Of a DNA stretch of 64,000 nt, positions 47,901 through 61,000 are shown in pieces. The notes below the pieces were generated by a model, which had not been told where the DNA came from, searched no databases, and saw nothing but the letters and a program-made list of their open reading frames with translations. Location: positions 17,837,501 through 17,901,500 of the forward strand of contig NC_046674.1 of assembly GCF_003369915.1 (NCBI RefSeq), in the 5' to 3' direction. Position 1 is the stretch's first letter, and each line of letters opens with the position of its first letter. The DNA comes from Drosophila miranda (taxonomy: Eukaryota; Arthropoda; Insecta; Diptera; Drosophilidae). Both the position numbers and the translations under genes were made by a program.

Positions 47901-50900
47901 ACAACCAGAAACCAGATTGTGATGAAGATTTTACAAGATTGTGGCACAATCGGGGAACACGCCTGAAGTTCAGATTTGGGTGCTTTCTAATTGAAGTTTT
48001 TCTATTTTTTCCTCATTTTGAAACAGAAACACTATTTTAATATTCACTCTCAAAAATCAATTCAGCCACCTCTTCATTATTCCCCTCGATAATCGCCTGT
48101 CTATCAACATTTGGTTTTAACAACTGTCTCGCGGAAGGCCAGACACACTCCACCCCCCCCCCCCCCCCCCCCCCCCCCCCTGGATCATGCCCTAGCCTCT
48201 TCCCCTTCACACCCGATAATAAATGACTTTTTAATATTTTCAATAACGGAAACATTTACACAAAACAGCACACGCCCACCAGCCTTCGCCTCCTAAAACA
48301 GAGGCGGAAAAAAATGTCCAAAAAATATTAACGCCATAAAAAATTATTGCGAGTGAAAGAAAATGAAACAGAAAGCGGAAAAAACGTGGCAGTGGAAAGA
48401 ATACAAAAAAAAAAACGAGGATTTGGCAGGAGGCTGAAGGATGAAGGCAGGAAGGCAGGAAGGCAGGAAAAAGTGCAAATGCAGCGATGCCAACAGGGTG
48501 ACTTATGCGATTATAGACAACTGCCGCTGACTCGGTGGAAGAATGCTGAGGGTGGCCAGGGGGACGGAGGGGAGGAGGGGGAGAGAAGAATTCCCCTCTG
48601 GCAGATCCATTTCATTGCAATGCGTTTGAGGGCCGTGACATGAGCAAATAAACGCTTCATATTTGTCGGTTATTTATGAGGGTCCTTTGCAGGACGCAGC
48701 TGCCAACCGCCAAGCCACCCGAGAGCAGGGCACGCTACAGAGACTATAGAGAATACAAAAATTATCACTGCTACAATTTTTCTTGCCAGGGATTATGCTT
48801 GTTACACTGCGGACCGACCTCCCCCCCCCGTCCCTCCCGCGGACGGGGTCCCCCTTTATTGACAAGTCTTGTTAAGCTCCAGAATTGTCTGTGAAACAAC
48901 AAAAACCTTATAAATTGAATGCCACAAATTTGGCAGGGATTTCGCTTTCAATATTTCGAACATTGCAATCAAATGAGAGCATTCCAGAATGGAGGAAATG
49001 GTGATGAAAGCTGTGCGAAAGATGGTTAAGAATTCTCTTTGAACCCGAGTATCCAACGAAATCACATGACATCACATGCGAAACTCCATTTCCCTACACC
49101 TTCAGTACGCAGTTTAATTGCAATCCTTTCTTGTTCTAGTTGGCGCCCATAACCCAGAAAAAGATATCCTTATCTGTATGAAAGCTGTTAGAAATAACCA
49201 TTTAAATTAATAATTTTGCACAAATGGCACCAAAGTATCATAAAGGGACTCAAAGTTTCGACCCAAGCCCGAGCACAGGAGGCGGCAAACCTAAAAAAGG
49301 CAGCCCAGCCACCCCCCTCGAGGGCAACGGCTGTCTGTGGCTTTACCTTTTGCCAACCTCATTTCCCTTTTTGCCCTTGTGCATATTTAGTTAAATCATT
49401 TCACATAATTAGGGATCATTTAATAATGGGGTGACATTAATTGAAAGGACACATGCACAGACACCCTGGCAGCCCTGCCAGCCCTGCCAGCCCTGCCATA
49501 GGCCCAACACCCACCACAACTTCACTCCCACTCCCACACCAATCTCCTTCCCATGCCCATTCCCATTCCCATTCCCATTCCCATGGCTTCCGTTTAATTT
49601 TATGACCACCCACCGACCATGTCCACTTGACTGACTTTACGAGCCAACAGGGCACGTACATTCCCGCCTCCCTTTCCCCCGGTTCACCTCCGACAGGGGC
49701 GTGGCCGCATGGGTGGGCGTTTTGTTTTTGGACCACTTGGCCTGGCCTGGCCTGCTTTTATTGGCCTCTCGTCGTCGTCGTCGTCGTCGTCGTCGTTGCT
49801 TTTGCTAATTGATTTTAATGAAGGCTCCGAGAGGCCGACCCTCCGTCGACCATCAACGGAACGGCAAAAGTTTCGGTCCCCATGCTGGCCTGTCCCATAA
49901 ATTGCTGCGGTCAATTTCGGTTTGTTAATTGTGTAAACGTGTGCATAGGGATTTTTTTTTGCTTTGCACTTTTTGAATATATATTTTGTGTCCAAATTGT
50001 AATTAGTGTGCAATTATTATTTGGTTGGGACACATTTTACGAGATAGAACATTACAATGGAGCACAAATCCTTCAAAGATAAAAGTATATAGGGGCAAAG
50101 GAAGCCTCTCTTCCTCCCTTCAAATTACGTGGAACCCCGCTATCAATGGCTGTCAAACACAAACTAAGTGCCGCAGATTCCTCAAATTTTGACAGAAATC
50201 TACTGAAAGATGTCATTTGATAGAAACAGTGTTGCCCTATCATTTAGAAGGCGGAAAATTAAACAGCCCTCGTAAATTTAAAAGAGTATTCTTCTACTGC
50301 TTCTACTACTATTCAAAGACTGTTTAAAAGTATAAATAAAATACCAATTGAACTTTCAAAACATAGAAAAGTTCCAAAGAAAATTATATAGCTTTTATAA
50401 TGCGTTTTTAGCTGTAAATAAATATTCGACTTCTACTTGTATTTAATGGACACCACACCATCCCCAAACACCTTTCTGCGGGCGATACTCAAAAACTTTA
50501 TGCCCAAATTAGCAGCTGTCGCCTCGTAAACAATTAATAAATGTCACAAAACTTTCGTGCCACAACACCGAAATCGTTTGCCATCCACCATCCGCAGGAT
50601 GCGATGCCAACTTTGTCCTCTTTGTCATATTTTGGGGCGACATTATTTAAGAATTCATAATTAACATTAAATGCTGGGAAACTGAGGGGGAAACGCCTGT
50701 AAACAAGGTACTAAAATGTTGGAATTTGTGAGATTTGAAAAGTTTTCGCGGGCCACCATAAATATTCAATTTAAAATCCAAGAGTAACGGACAGCGTTCG
50801 AGAATCAAATGCAATCGGAATAATCGGAACGAATTCGATTTCCCTTCTTTTTTTTTTGTTGCAGTGTCCGCCAATCTATCGCAGTCGCATCAGCATCATC

Positions 50901-52800
50901 CATCGAACGACAAGGATGGCAAGAAGAAACACACCCGCCCAACATTCAGTGGTCAGCAGATCTTCGCCCTGGAAAAGACATTCGAGCAGACGAAATATCT
51001 GGCTGGACCAGAGCGTGCCAAGCTCGCGTATGCCCTGGGAATGTCCGAGTCGCAGGTTAAGGTAAGCACATCCAACGCTCAAACTCACTTACTCGGACCG
51101 AAGCCTTCACTGTATGCAAATTAAAAGCCCATAAAATGGCGGATGAGGCAGGCAACAACAAAAAAATTTGAAGCCCAAAAAAGGTAGACTCACATTTTTT
51201 CGCCCTGTCTTCTCTGACAAATTTGCATTTTTATTGAAAGCCAAATCTCGTGGATTTTTTTGGCCTTACGCCGAGCACACAAAATGGCGCCAATGGGCCA
51301 CGCAACCCTGGGCCTAGTCCCAGTCGGCTGTGCCCCAAGGACTTAGTGCATCAGCGATCCACCAACACCCCATAAAACACCATTTTAAAGTTGCCTTTTT
51401 CCACCCAACATCCCAACATCCCAAAAAAAAGGAAGGAAGGAAGGAAATTTTATCAACAAATAAATCCTTTGTGTCGTCAAATTTGTTGTCATCAACTTTT
51501 GCCGTAATCCGGACCCATCGAAACGCACGTGTCATTGTCTGTAGCCCGTGGTTTTGCCACCCGAGTCGCGTCTGCCGCCTGGGGGGGGGGATACAGTATC
51601 TGTGTATCTACATTTTCGGTCTCCCCTCTTTGGGATTGTAATTTTGAATTAGTTGTAAGCCGGCGCAGGTTAATTGGTTTGCGGTGGGGTTTAAAAGGTG
51701 GGAGGACAAGGAGTCGCTAAACGGGGTTGCCCGCTCTTAATGAGGGGAGTTTCTGAGAGGTCTCTCGATGGGGAAAACGTAAGAGTAACGGCTAGTTGGG
51801 AACATATTCCAAAATATCAATGATAAATATGAAATTTCAATTGAAAATCCTTCCCAAGGAAGAAACCTGATCAGATTACCTCATTAGAATGACATGATTG
51901 CCTCGTTTGTGCGACAGTTGCAACATCCCCCTTTGCTTGCACCACACACAGACACGCAACAAACACAACTGTGCCACAAATCAGTATCTGGAGTTGAGAG
52001 TGGAAAAGAAATCACGTTTATGATGAGGGAAAATGATTAATTGCCAAAGAATGAGGCACAGGACAGACAGAGATAGACACAGAGACGCAGATAGAGAAGA
52101 AAAGCGTGAGGAAAGAGGGCATAAAGGCAGAAAGAGATAGAGATAGAGATGGATAGATGAACATTCAGGATTGATGGCTTGAGCTGCAGCTAAATATGCG
52201 TCATTTTGTGCTAAGACTAAGCAGATATCAGAGAGAGAGAGAGAGAGAGGAGGAGAGTACGCGCTGCGCTGGTGACGAGAACAAATGGACAGACAGAGAG
52301 ATGAATCGAAACTGCAGGATTGGGTTGACTCTGACCCCCATCTGGTCTGCTGTGCTCTGCTGTGCTCTGGGCGCGGTCCTAGACCTGTCCCCTGGTCTCG
52401 TCTCGTCTCGTCTCTCTGATAGACATGCCAAATGACTGCATGACTTTTGGGTGAGTGTAAATTAAATTCTGGACCCGGGATGGAACAGAGTGCAGATGGG
52501 ACAGGGCCAGGGACAGCAGGCAAACGTCGAGGCTGCCCAGCTTCATACATATTCAATTAGTGTGCGTGCATGTGTGGCTCTGAGGGAGCCGTAGGACAGA
52601 GCCAGATGAAAAACAGCCATGACGATGATAGTATGCAAATTGACAAACAAAAAGCCAGAGCTGGACAACAGCCAGGAGCCGGGAGCCGGGAGCCAGGAGC
52701 CGCCCACAGGCAGGCACACACGCAGCCAAATTATGACAGACACACTCACGAGCCCAACATGCAAAGCAGGCTGGACGGACACCCTGTATCAGCGTCTGTG

Positions 52801-52847
<47 letters not shown>

Positions 52848-55800
52848 GGCTCTTGGCCAAATGATCTTGACAAGAATAATTGCGCTGTTATCATAATTAA
52901 AACCGTTTTTGGACACACACACACCCACACAGTCACACAGGGAGCGAGAGTCCTTTGGTCCTTCGTTTTAGCAATCATTTAATGCAAATGGTCGCCATTT
53001 TGTACGCTCTTATGAGAGCGAGACATCCGATTCGGGCCGCACTCCTCTCTCCGCCACTCCGCCACTCCGCCACTCCCCGAGTGAGTTATAGCGTCTGTGG
53101 CCATTATTAATGACGTTCCATGTGTGGGAAGAGATTCCAGATACCAGATACCAGATTCCCTGGCATAGTTAGCTCCATTTCGTGCAATAAAATTATTGCA
53201 TGTTTTGTTGTTATAGCTTTTTCGTGATTTTTACCCATGCCCAAGCCCAGGACAGACCCCCGTTGTCGTTTTGCATAAATGTAATGGCATTATGGATCCT
53301 CTGATTGCACAGTCCATGTATGTAAACACTCTGCTTTGGATTGTTATTGTTTTGCCAATGGTAGGTGGATAATGTAAATCGGGAGGGGGCGGGGCGGGCC
53401 GGGCCCCCTTGGTGTAATTTGCTAAAACCTTCGGACACATTTGGGGAATTAATTAAATGAGCTAGGAGGGTCGTATTCCCATTGGTTGAACCAGTGTAAT
53501 TGGGCTGGAAGATATACACTACTGGCCAAAAAAATAGGTACACGCTTATGGGCTTTCTTTCACGTCTTATACAACTTTTGATTACAAAATGAAATTTACT
53601 TTTAGTTTTCTAACCTACCGAAGACTATAAAAATATTTCTCATAAACATTTTTCATTTCAAATATATATATTATGATCGATTAAACCTTAAAAATTAATA
53701 CAAGGGTTGGCCAAAATAATAAGTACAGCAATTCTCCAAAGCGAAAAACTAAAAGCGTATCAAAATTTTTCCACTTTTCCACTTTTTTTTATTATTTATA
53801 TTTATTTTGTATATATTTATTTTATTGTATGTGTATAGAAAGCTAGGAGATACGCTATAAATATATGTCCCATATGAGGTAGTACTCGAAGGAACTTCGT
53901 AATGGATTCCAAACCATCTAGAACGTATTTGGAGATCCATCTCTTACCGAATCTAAACATTTTCAAGAAATTATCATTTTTTCGACTGCCATAAAACATC
54001 ACTGGCAAAGTGCTATTTGTTATAGATGGAAACAAGATTTTATTATTGTTAAAATGTCTTTTTATGAGCCGTGGAAGCGGGCCGCATAATTAGCACCAGA
54101 ATAATGAAAGCTTATAGACCAAATCCAATTCCAGGCGGCTGTCAGAAGTGACAGTTTGGCAACGACATTCAATGGCCGATATCTGACGAAACCTGACGGC
54201 CCAACAAGCTGACAATGGGGCGGCAGTTCATAAAACCTTATGACAGAACTTTGAAATAGAGTGTCTAATTGATTTTTTTTCGGGATGAGAAAGAATTCCA
54301 TTGTGCCCGGCTAATGGATGTGATTGTGTGTTAATGAATGGGTTGGACATTTACATACGAGTATCCGTATTCTAGCCTTCTCGTAGAGCTGACTTATAGG
54401 GTCGGTCGCCATCATTGCTCAGCAATTAGTCAAATAACCAAAAAAGAAGAAGAAAAAAAAAACCAAGAAAAAGAGGAAAAAATAGTGAAAAAGTAAAAAC
54501 CAAATGCATTTTTATGGTCTGAACCCTGGGATGGGTTGGCTTCAAGTTTATGGCTACAAAATACAAAATCAAATAAATCACAAACTCACATAAATACGGG
54601 GAGAGCCCGAGTCCGAGTCCGAGCCCGACCCCGGGCCCATATAAAGAGCGAGGGCGAGTCGAAAATTTACGAGCCAGAACTACAAAAATAAATAAATAAA
54701 TAACAAAAAACATTCTGTGGACCAATAGGAGGAAAAAAGCAAAGAGCGTGGCCACAGCCAACTTGTCAGCCGATCAGAGAGGTATACTGTATACGACTAA
54801 AAGGTAGAGGTCGATGTCGATGTTACCAAAAAGGCACTCGTATTGGGAATCGGAGAGAAGCCATGTTGTAAATTTTCATGACTTTTAAGTATGCCTCTAC
54901 TACCGACCTCTCACCCCTTACCCCTCACCCCCTACCCCTTACCCCTCACCCCCTACCCCTTACCACTCATTCTGTCTCGCACACAGGACGCGTAAACAAA
55001 TAAATTTCCAATTTGGCCAAAGAGTCATATATTTCGCTTTGAGGGATCGCACATCAGGAAAGAGGTTTGTTTTTGACATCCCATCCCGTCCCGTACCGTC
55101 CCGTCCATTCCTACGAAATTTACATAACACTTTTTATCCTTATCTGGGGGCCCACCTGACGGACAGCTGGACGGGATGGGACTGTGGCGGCAGCGACACC
55201 TCCCGCTGTGGTGGCAAAATGGAATATGTTTTATAACATTTTCCTTTTCCTTTTTGCCTTGTTTTGTTTTGTGTGTTGTGTGTGCTGTTTCTGGCGCAAT
55301 AAATAAATCCCAATACGAAATCGAAGCGTAACGTGACCACGTCAAATTGATTGCCACAATATTTGATTGACTTTGACATGTTGGCTGTCATAAATCGTGC
55401 TTCTCTTGACCATCTTTCCGGCAGGGCCTGTACCTGTACCAGCCAAGGCGGCCTCTAAGTTCTCCGCTGCCATAAAAGTGTGCAGACCATTTCTGGAAAT
55501 TTATTTCAACCATAGGGTGTGGCTAAAAGGCCGGGGCGTTGCTACTTAAAATGTAATAAATGCACAGAAAAATCTAAACAAAGACAGAAATGGATTGAAA
55601 TAAACTTACAATTCGAGAAAAGAGGTTCTCGGGCAAATGTGAGCCAAAATGTTAGATCCTGTAGCTCTCCGCAGAGTCCTGCAATCTGTTGTCATTTCCA
55701 ACTATGCTCTGCTTTAGTGGGTGCTAGATGACGCATACACAATTCGTTATGATGTCGACAAAAAGTAAGAAGGAGGAGGAGCAGAAGGAGGCAGGCTGCT

Positions 55801-57285
55801 ACTTGCCCCAAGCTCGTTTTTCCTTTTTGCCCATGGCTCAGAGGCAAATCCCGTAACAACATGGACACAGATGTTACCAAAAAATAATGACCATGAAAAG
55901 CAGCCTTAATGATGCCAACTAATGTTGTTGTTGTTGCTTTTGCTGTTGGATGTCTGTTGTTTTTCCGAGAGGACCAAGACACAGTGCGAGTCTGGCTCTT
56001 TTGGTGTCGGTGCTGGTGCTGGTGCTGGCGTGTCTGCTGCCTCTGCGGCATGTAGCACACAAGAAATATTAATTGTATTTTTATTTCGCATAATGTTACA
56101 TATAATAATTACACAAATGTGCAAATGAAGTTGTAAATTATGCTGTATCTGGTTTAATTGCACCTTTGGGCCGTTGTACCCGGCGCTGATTTCGCCATGG
56201 TCATGGAGGGAAATGTTATTACGCTTTCGTATAGCACTGAAGAGTGCATAAAGAAGGCCTTCCATCTTGGGTTAATTGAGAAAAATACATTAATTACTAT
56301 TTAAATTTGCCAAATCCCATTGAAATCGTTCAGAAATATTTGGTATTCCCATCTATAGGGACTGAATCTCGACCAACTCTGCCTACAAATTGGCCATTCG
56401 CTGAAATCTTGTGTACAACAGAGCTCTTACATTAAGTGCCCACTTAGAAGCTTTGTTAATGATTCTAACTGCAAACAGCTACCAAAAATCTGCTCCATCA
56501 TCAAACAAATGTAGAAATTATTCCGATTCCGAGGCAGCACACGCCCGCCGCCACCGCCACCACCGCAGCGGCAACAAAGGAGGCAAGTTGCAGAACGTGC
56601 CTGAGACTAGGCACTGGCTGGATTCTGGGTGGTGATTCCCTGTTTAAAACAGGCTGTAAGAACGGTAGGGTGAGTGGGTAGTCGGGGGAGATGGAGCAAC
56701 ATATGTTGCCACAGGGCGAGGCAAACGAGGCAAACGAGGCTGGCAAAATGAAGCGCAACCAAAGACGTTAGTCATGGTTTTGTGCATAGTTTTTGCAGCC
56801 GCTGCCGCTGCCGTTGCTGCTGGGCAACATTCTGCCATTTGGCTGTCCAGGGCTTAATATTGTCTTAATTGAGGGTTAACCGGCGTTGATGATGCGACTT
56901 ATGGGCTGTTGAGGCAGCCCCCGCAGGACTTAATGACTTTGACAATGTGACTCGCCTAATTACATATGCGGCGAGCGTTTGATTTAAACCTGAAATTTTC
57001 CCTGGCATTTATAAAGTTTTACTTACGTTTCGCTTACATTTTCCGTTGCAGGTTTGGTTCCAGAATCGTCGCACCAAATGGCGCAAGCGGCATGCGGCGG
57101 AAATGGCCACGGCCAAGAGGAAACAGGACGATATGGGCGGCGATAACGATGGCGACTGCAGCGAGAACATGGACAGCGACAACGAGAGCCTCGACATGGG
57201 GGAGACCCCCGCCCAGAGCAAGAGATGTCGCAGCAACAGCTCCTCCCAGCAGCAGCAGCAGCAGCAGGATAATTATCGTCATTAA
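41907..57285 (+). CDS. HGTX: HGTX, the Drosophila Nkx6 homeodomain transcription factor
   Basis: Nkx6 factors repress and activate genes in motor-neuron and glial specification. Exons are 41907-43086, 44693-44878, 50865-51061 and 57052-57285, in phase with GT-AG introns, giving about 598 residues. The long N-terminus is rich in Ser, His, Asn and Ala runs. A conserved eh1-like (Groucho-binding) block, [11 protein letters not shown], lies near residue 297, with [12 protein letters not shown] before the exon end. Exon 2 carries the [21 protein letters not shown] segment. The homeodomain (about 476-535) starts at [14 protein letters not shown]; its third helix, [12 protein letters not shown], begins exactly at exon 4. 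The C-terminus is acidic and ends in poly-Gln. The expected first codon is GTG, not ATG: an in-frame TAA lies at 41892 and the next in-frame ATG is 42207. The true start is therefore uncertain. Confidence 0.94.
42693..42740 (+). repeat. HGTX: In-frame 24-bp tandem duplication in HGTX
   Basis: Two copies of a 24-bp unit, differing at one base, encode HSGHLNNN twice in a His/Asn-rich part of the HGTX N-terminal region. This looks like a recent slippage event that kept the frame. Confidence 0.9.
43087..44692 (+). other. HGTX: HGTX intron 1
   Basis: A 1.6-kb intron with donor GTGAGT and acceptor CTACAG. It contains a CG-rich GCGAGT/ACGAGCG patch near 43260-43310, a GTGCACTCT direct repeat at about 43551-43579, and AT-rich homeodomain-site clusters (TTTAATTAATC) around 44270-44400. 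No gene is nested inside. Confidence 0.7.
47675..47692. repeat. HGTX: Poly(C) tract, 18 bp
   Basis: Eighteen consecutive C in HGTX intron 2. Length is approximate because homopolymers sequence poorly. Confidence 0.85.
48153..48180. repeat. HGTX: Poly(C) tract, 28 bp
   Basis: Twenty-eight consecutive C, about 460 bp from the shorter tract. The minus strand is pure G. Long C/G homopolymers are rare in fly genomes. Confidence 0.85.
49466..49585. repeat. HGTX: CCTGCCAG and TTCCCA short tandem arrays
   Basis: Three to four units of a 9- to 10-bp CAGCCCTGC motif (49466-49498) are followed by about six units of ATTCCC (49550-49585), all inside HGTX intron 2. Confidence 0.85.
49769..49795. repeat. 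HGTX: (TCG)9 microsatellite
   Basis: Nine perfect TCG units in HGTX intron 2. It is CpG-rich and noncoding. Confidence 0.9.
52803..52845. repeat. HGTX: (GT)n microsatellite
   Basis: An uninterrupted 43-bp alternating GT run, with potential for Z-DNA, in HGTX intron 3. Confidence 0.95.
53517..53760. mobile_element. Tc1-like element end with IR/DR-type repeats
   Basis: After a TA dinucleotide, the sequence CACTACTGGCCAAAAAAATA begins in the manner of Tc1/mariner termini. A second related motif, GTTGGCCAAAATAATAAGTA, follows about 185 bp inside (53706-53725). Two such direct repeats within one terminal repeat define the IR/DR architecture of elements like Minos and Paris. I find no matching inverted end or transposase in the following kilobase, so this is probably a solo or truncated terminus. 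Confidence 0.55.
54909..54965. repeat. HGTX: CCCCTTA/CCCCTAC tandem array
   Basis: About eight imperfect heptamer units of CCCCT(T/A)A or CCCCTCA type. The opposite strand carries regularly spaced G4 runs, so quadruplex or i-motif folding is possible. Confidence 0.85.
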
Positions 57286-58020
57286 AACGAATTTACAAAA
57301 CGGCAATGGAATGAAATTAAATGAAATGGAATGGAACGGAATATACAATACACTTAAAATAAATTTCAAATGCCAGCTAATTAGCTAAAAACCAAGCAAA
57401 AAAGCAGCCACGAAAGCCGCAGCAGCAGCCACTAGCGAAAAAAACTTCCACAATTTTTTTTTTTTTTGTCTTAAGTTTTAAGGTTTTGCCACTTTACCGT
57501 CTTCTGAAGACATTCACATCATTTTCCTCTCCTTAAATCTCACTAATTTCCCCCCCACCCCCCACCAACCCATTTTTTTTTGTAGGTGTGTAAATATTTA
57601 TGTTAATTTTATAAAAAAAAAAAAAAAGAAAAAATACTAAACACGAAGCTTAATTAACGTCTCTTATTGGTAAGAAGCTACGAAGAAGAAGAGAACAACT
57701 CACAAAAATTAAACTGAATTTATTACATACTGTATGTTTAGTTTCTAAACCCTAAATTTAATGTAATTTCGTGCGTTGGAACAGACTTTAGTTCTTAAAT
57801 ATTAAATCTATATATACACTATTAACGATTAACTATGCTAACGGAGATTGCGTAAACAATATTCATAATATTGACGACGACGATACTGAGGATGATACTG
57901 TGAGGGACGATGCGGACGATGATGATTAACTATTCAAGTAAATTATATGTAAAATGTATTTAAATTAAATTGTAATTTTAATTATTTCAAATTGATAATG
58001 AATAAATACAAAAGAAAAAT
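57286..58020 (+). other. HGTX: HGTX 3' UTR
   Basis: AT-rich noncoding sequence follows the TAA at 57283-57285. An early AATAAA-like signal occurs near 57357 and a clear one at 58001-58006. The second fits a long 3' UTR of about 0.7 kb. A GACGATGATG-rich patch lies at 57873-57925. Confidence 0.55.
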
Positions 58021-61000
58021 ATGAAAACCATTTCAAGAGTCTTTTCGTTAAGGAATTATCATAATTAACCATTAACCCTTTCAGGCCGTGATGCATCTGC
58101 TCTCAATATTTCCACTTCTATTTAAGGATTTTTAATAAGACCGATGTCCATCGATTGTGCTGTTTATTGTATTCTTGTGTTTTCCGCTGTGAGCTTTATC
58201 GTGTCTTGACCACATCGCAGAATTCCGTAGAAACATATTCGTTTCAAACAATATTTTTTAGTGAAAAAAAAAAAAAAATGATTTTAACAGAAAAAAATAC
58301 ATTCTATTATTTAGAATGATTTGCAATCATTTTCTGCAAAAACAAAATGCTCTTTAGCTCAAGTTTTGCGCCGAAATCAATTTTGGGTGTCCTGAAAATC
58401 CTAGAAATCTGTGAAAATTCCGACAAAAATCTAAAAAAAATATACAAAATTTCCATCTATGCAAAGGCCATACATAGAATATTTTAAAAATCGGGAAAAT
58501 ATATTCATTAGTTTAGGGTTAGGTCAAAATATCTTAAGAGCCAGTAGGAAATAATTTGTCTTCTTTTTTTCCTATCGCCAGCAGTATTCAGTTCAATAGC
58601 TGCGACTTTTAAGATTCTCCCTCTCAAAAACAGCAGTACACTTACATTTAGACTAAAAAAAAACATATATTATATGTTATTACCAGTAAAAAGATATCAT
58701 AGAAATGGCTCAGCCAACAATCCGATCAGCCAACACCCACACACCAGGCCATGGAATAAAGGTTAAAGGTTCGCCAGGGCTCAGCACCTACGTACAGACG
58801 GGGAGAACAATTACAGACCGGAAATCTGCTTAGGACACTCCTCGCAGTGCAGTCAGAGTCAGAGTGAGAGTCAGAGTCAGACGACAATCCGTCAAGCGGA
58901 GAGAGTCAAAAGGATTAACTTGAAATTATTTCTGGCCAACAAGGTGCAGACAAAAACAAAAAACGGAACAAACGATATAATAGGCGAAAGGAAAACGACG
59001 GAGAGATGGAAAAACGTCACCGAAGAATGAGAATACGTGAATGGAGAAGCAAACTAAAGCCTCAAGATTGATTAACTGTCAATCAAACGAGAATATGAGT
59101 AGAAAACATGCGACAGGCCATGAATGAAATCGAAACAGGTTGCAGCAGGCTGTGTGGGGGACGATAACAATAAATATCATTAAATTATGAATGCCCACCA
59201 GGCTGGATAGAAGGGAGGGGGGAGAGGGGGGAGGGGGGCAAGAGCGTGAATGCAACAAGTTCGGATTGAAATGAATTGGAAGGATTTCGAGATGACAGCG
59301 TGAAGGCACGTCGAAGAAATTGTGGATCAAAGTTGTGCGTGACTCACGAGAACAAAGATCTATGGAGATCTGGAGACATTTCGTGGATAAAATCAAAGCT
59401 CTTCCCCATCACTGACTCTCACGCTCACATCCCAAACAACCCAGTGGCTTCGAGTACTCCGCGATTCATTGAACCGAAGCTGGACTAATGACCGTGAGGC
59501 TGTTGCAACTACCGGACTACCATTGTTGACTCGTATCTAATGAAGCACCCACATTAATCATTCTTTAACAGCGAATGCATTGGCAAACAATCGAGCTACT
59601 CTGGGGGGATCCGTCCATTCAAAATACCATTAGCATACCGACGATAATTACCTAGAGGAACCATTAGCATCAGCTCAGCAAACAGCAGCCGTATTACGTG
59701 ATATAAGAAACTCCAGATCAAAGACCACTGCCAGTGCCAGTGCCAGATCTCCTCCTGAAGAGCCGCTGCTTCTTCTTCATCTTCGTCTGATTCCGCAAAC
59801 TCATTGGACATATGGAACTGGGCACGTTTTCAACAGAATGAAGAGAGTGAGGAATCCGATGAACTTCCGCACAGTTCCGGAGATCTCCGGCCTTTTCATC
59901 ATTGTACGCGCCCAGAGTCAACTTCCAGCAATTGACGGCCGAGTGTGAATTGCCTTTGAATTTGCCATTTCAAATAGGGGTTTCGCCAGCTGCGCAGGCG
60001 TCCAAGGCGTCCAGGGCGGCTCGGACGTGCTCGGTTTGGTTTCTTTCTTTCCATCTCGATCTCTGTCGGATCGGTTTCAGGTAAATCCCGCTTAAGCCGC
60101 TTATTGACGATGAGGTTAAAAGAATTTCATCAAAAAAAAAAACAAGCAAACACAATAAACTGTTCCTGTTTGCAATTTCTGTGTGCTGTGTTCGAACGTG
60201 TCCCTGGTGTATAATTTGACTTAGGACCTTAGGTCTGCTAATCTGCTTGCTGAAATATTGCAGAGCCGACTGACTTCGTTTTGGGCTCGCCAATTCGGTT
60301 TGTTTGTGTTCTCTGGCGTGTCAAATATAATTTGATTAATTGCTATATTGTTGGGAGAAGCCAGGCGAAGGCCGGCTCGCTCTACTCCTCATTGCATCAG
60401 AAAGATCTGTGAAATAATACACTTAAGAGGATTTTCAGATATTCTCCTATGGAATAAGCTATTGATTCTTTGAGATTGCTACCTGTTGAAAGGCTTATTC
60501 AGAGCATTTAAGTCGGCGAAGCCCAGTAAATATTAAATATTGAATTTCCTTTAAGGAAGACTCTTCGACAATCGATAAATCGATCCCCAAAAAAGGAACT
60601 GCTGGGATAATTACGAGTACAAGTTGAACCAAATCCAGGGGCTGATGTGAATGTCACCCATAAATAGCACGATTCTCCTACTACTTCGACAACAGCAGAC
60701 CCAGGCCGTGGGCCGTGGGCCTCTCTGGCCCAAAATGTACTCCATAACAGTCAAGAGCAGTTTAGCCTGACAATGACAGGCCAGAGTTTGGAGTTGGCCA
60801 TCAAATTGCCTGCTGCTCCTCTGACTCCTCTGCCTCCTCTCTTTACCCCTTCGGGTGACACCTCATGAATGTCTGTAGAGTGGAGTGGAGTGGAGTGGAG
60901 TGGAGAGAACAGCCAACAAAACATAGACACATTTGGTATGGCGTTCGGGGAGGCTACTAAATTGTCCCTCGACACAAATTCGAAATCGATAAATGATAAA

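Larger units (their letters stand above)
44879..50864 (+). other. HGTX: HGTX intron 2
   Basis: A 5,986-bp intron with donor GTGAGT and acceptor TTGCAG. It has no supported nested gene. Contents include (GAT)n near 45315, GTGGC repeats near 46317-46352, two long C tracts, CCTGCCAG and TTCCCA arrays (49466-49585), and a (TCG)9 run at 49769-49795. Confidence 0.7.
51062..57051 (+). other. HGTX: HGTX intron 3, splitting the homeobox
   Basis: A 5,990-bp intron between homeodomain residues 46 and 47, the usual intron position in NK-class homeoboxes. It contains (GT)n at 52803-52845, a Tc1-like end at 53517, CCCCTAC-type repeats at 54909-54965 and no supported nested gene. Confidence 0.75.

Noticed and set aside
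53800..54050. Minus-strand frame with VMFYGS considered as a Tc1 transposase fragment
   Set aside because: Only one short block resembles the family; the expected DxE/DxD surroundings are absent.
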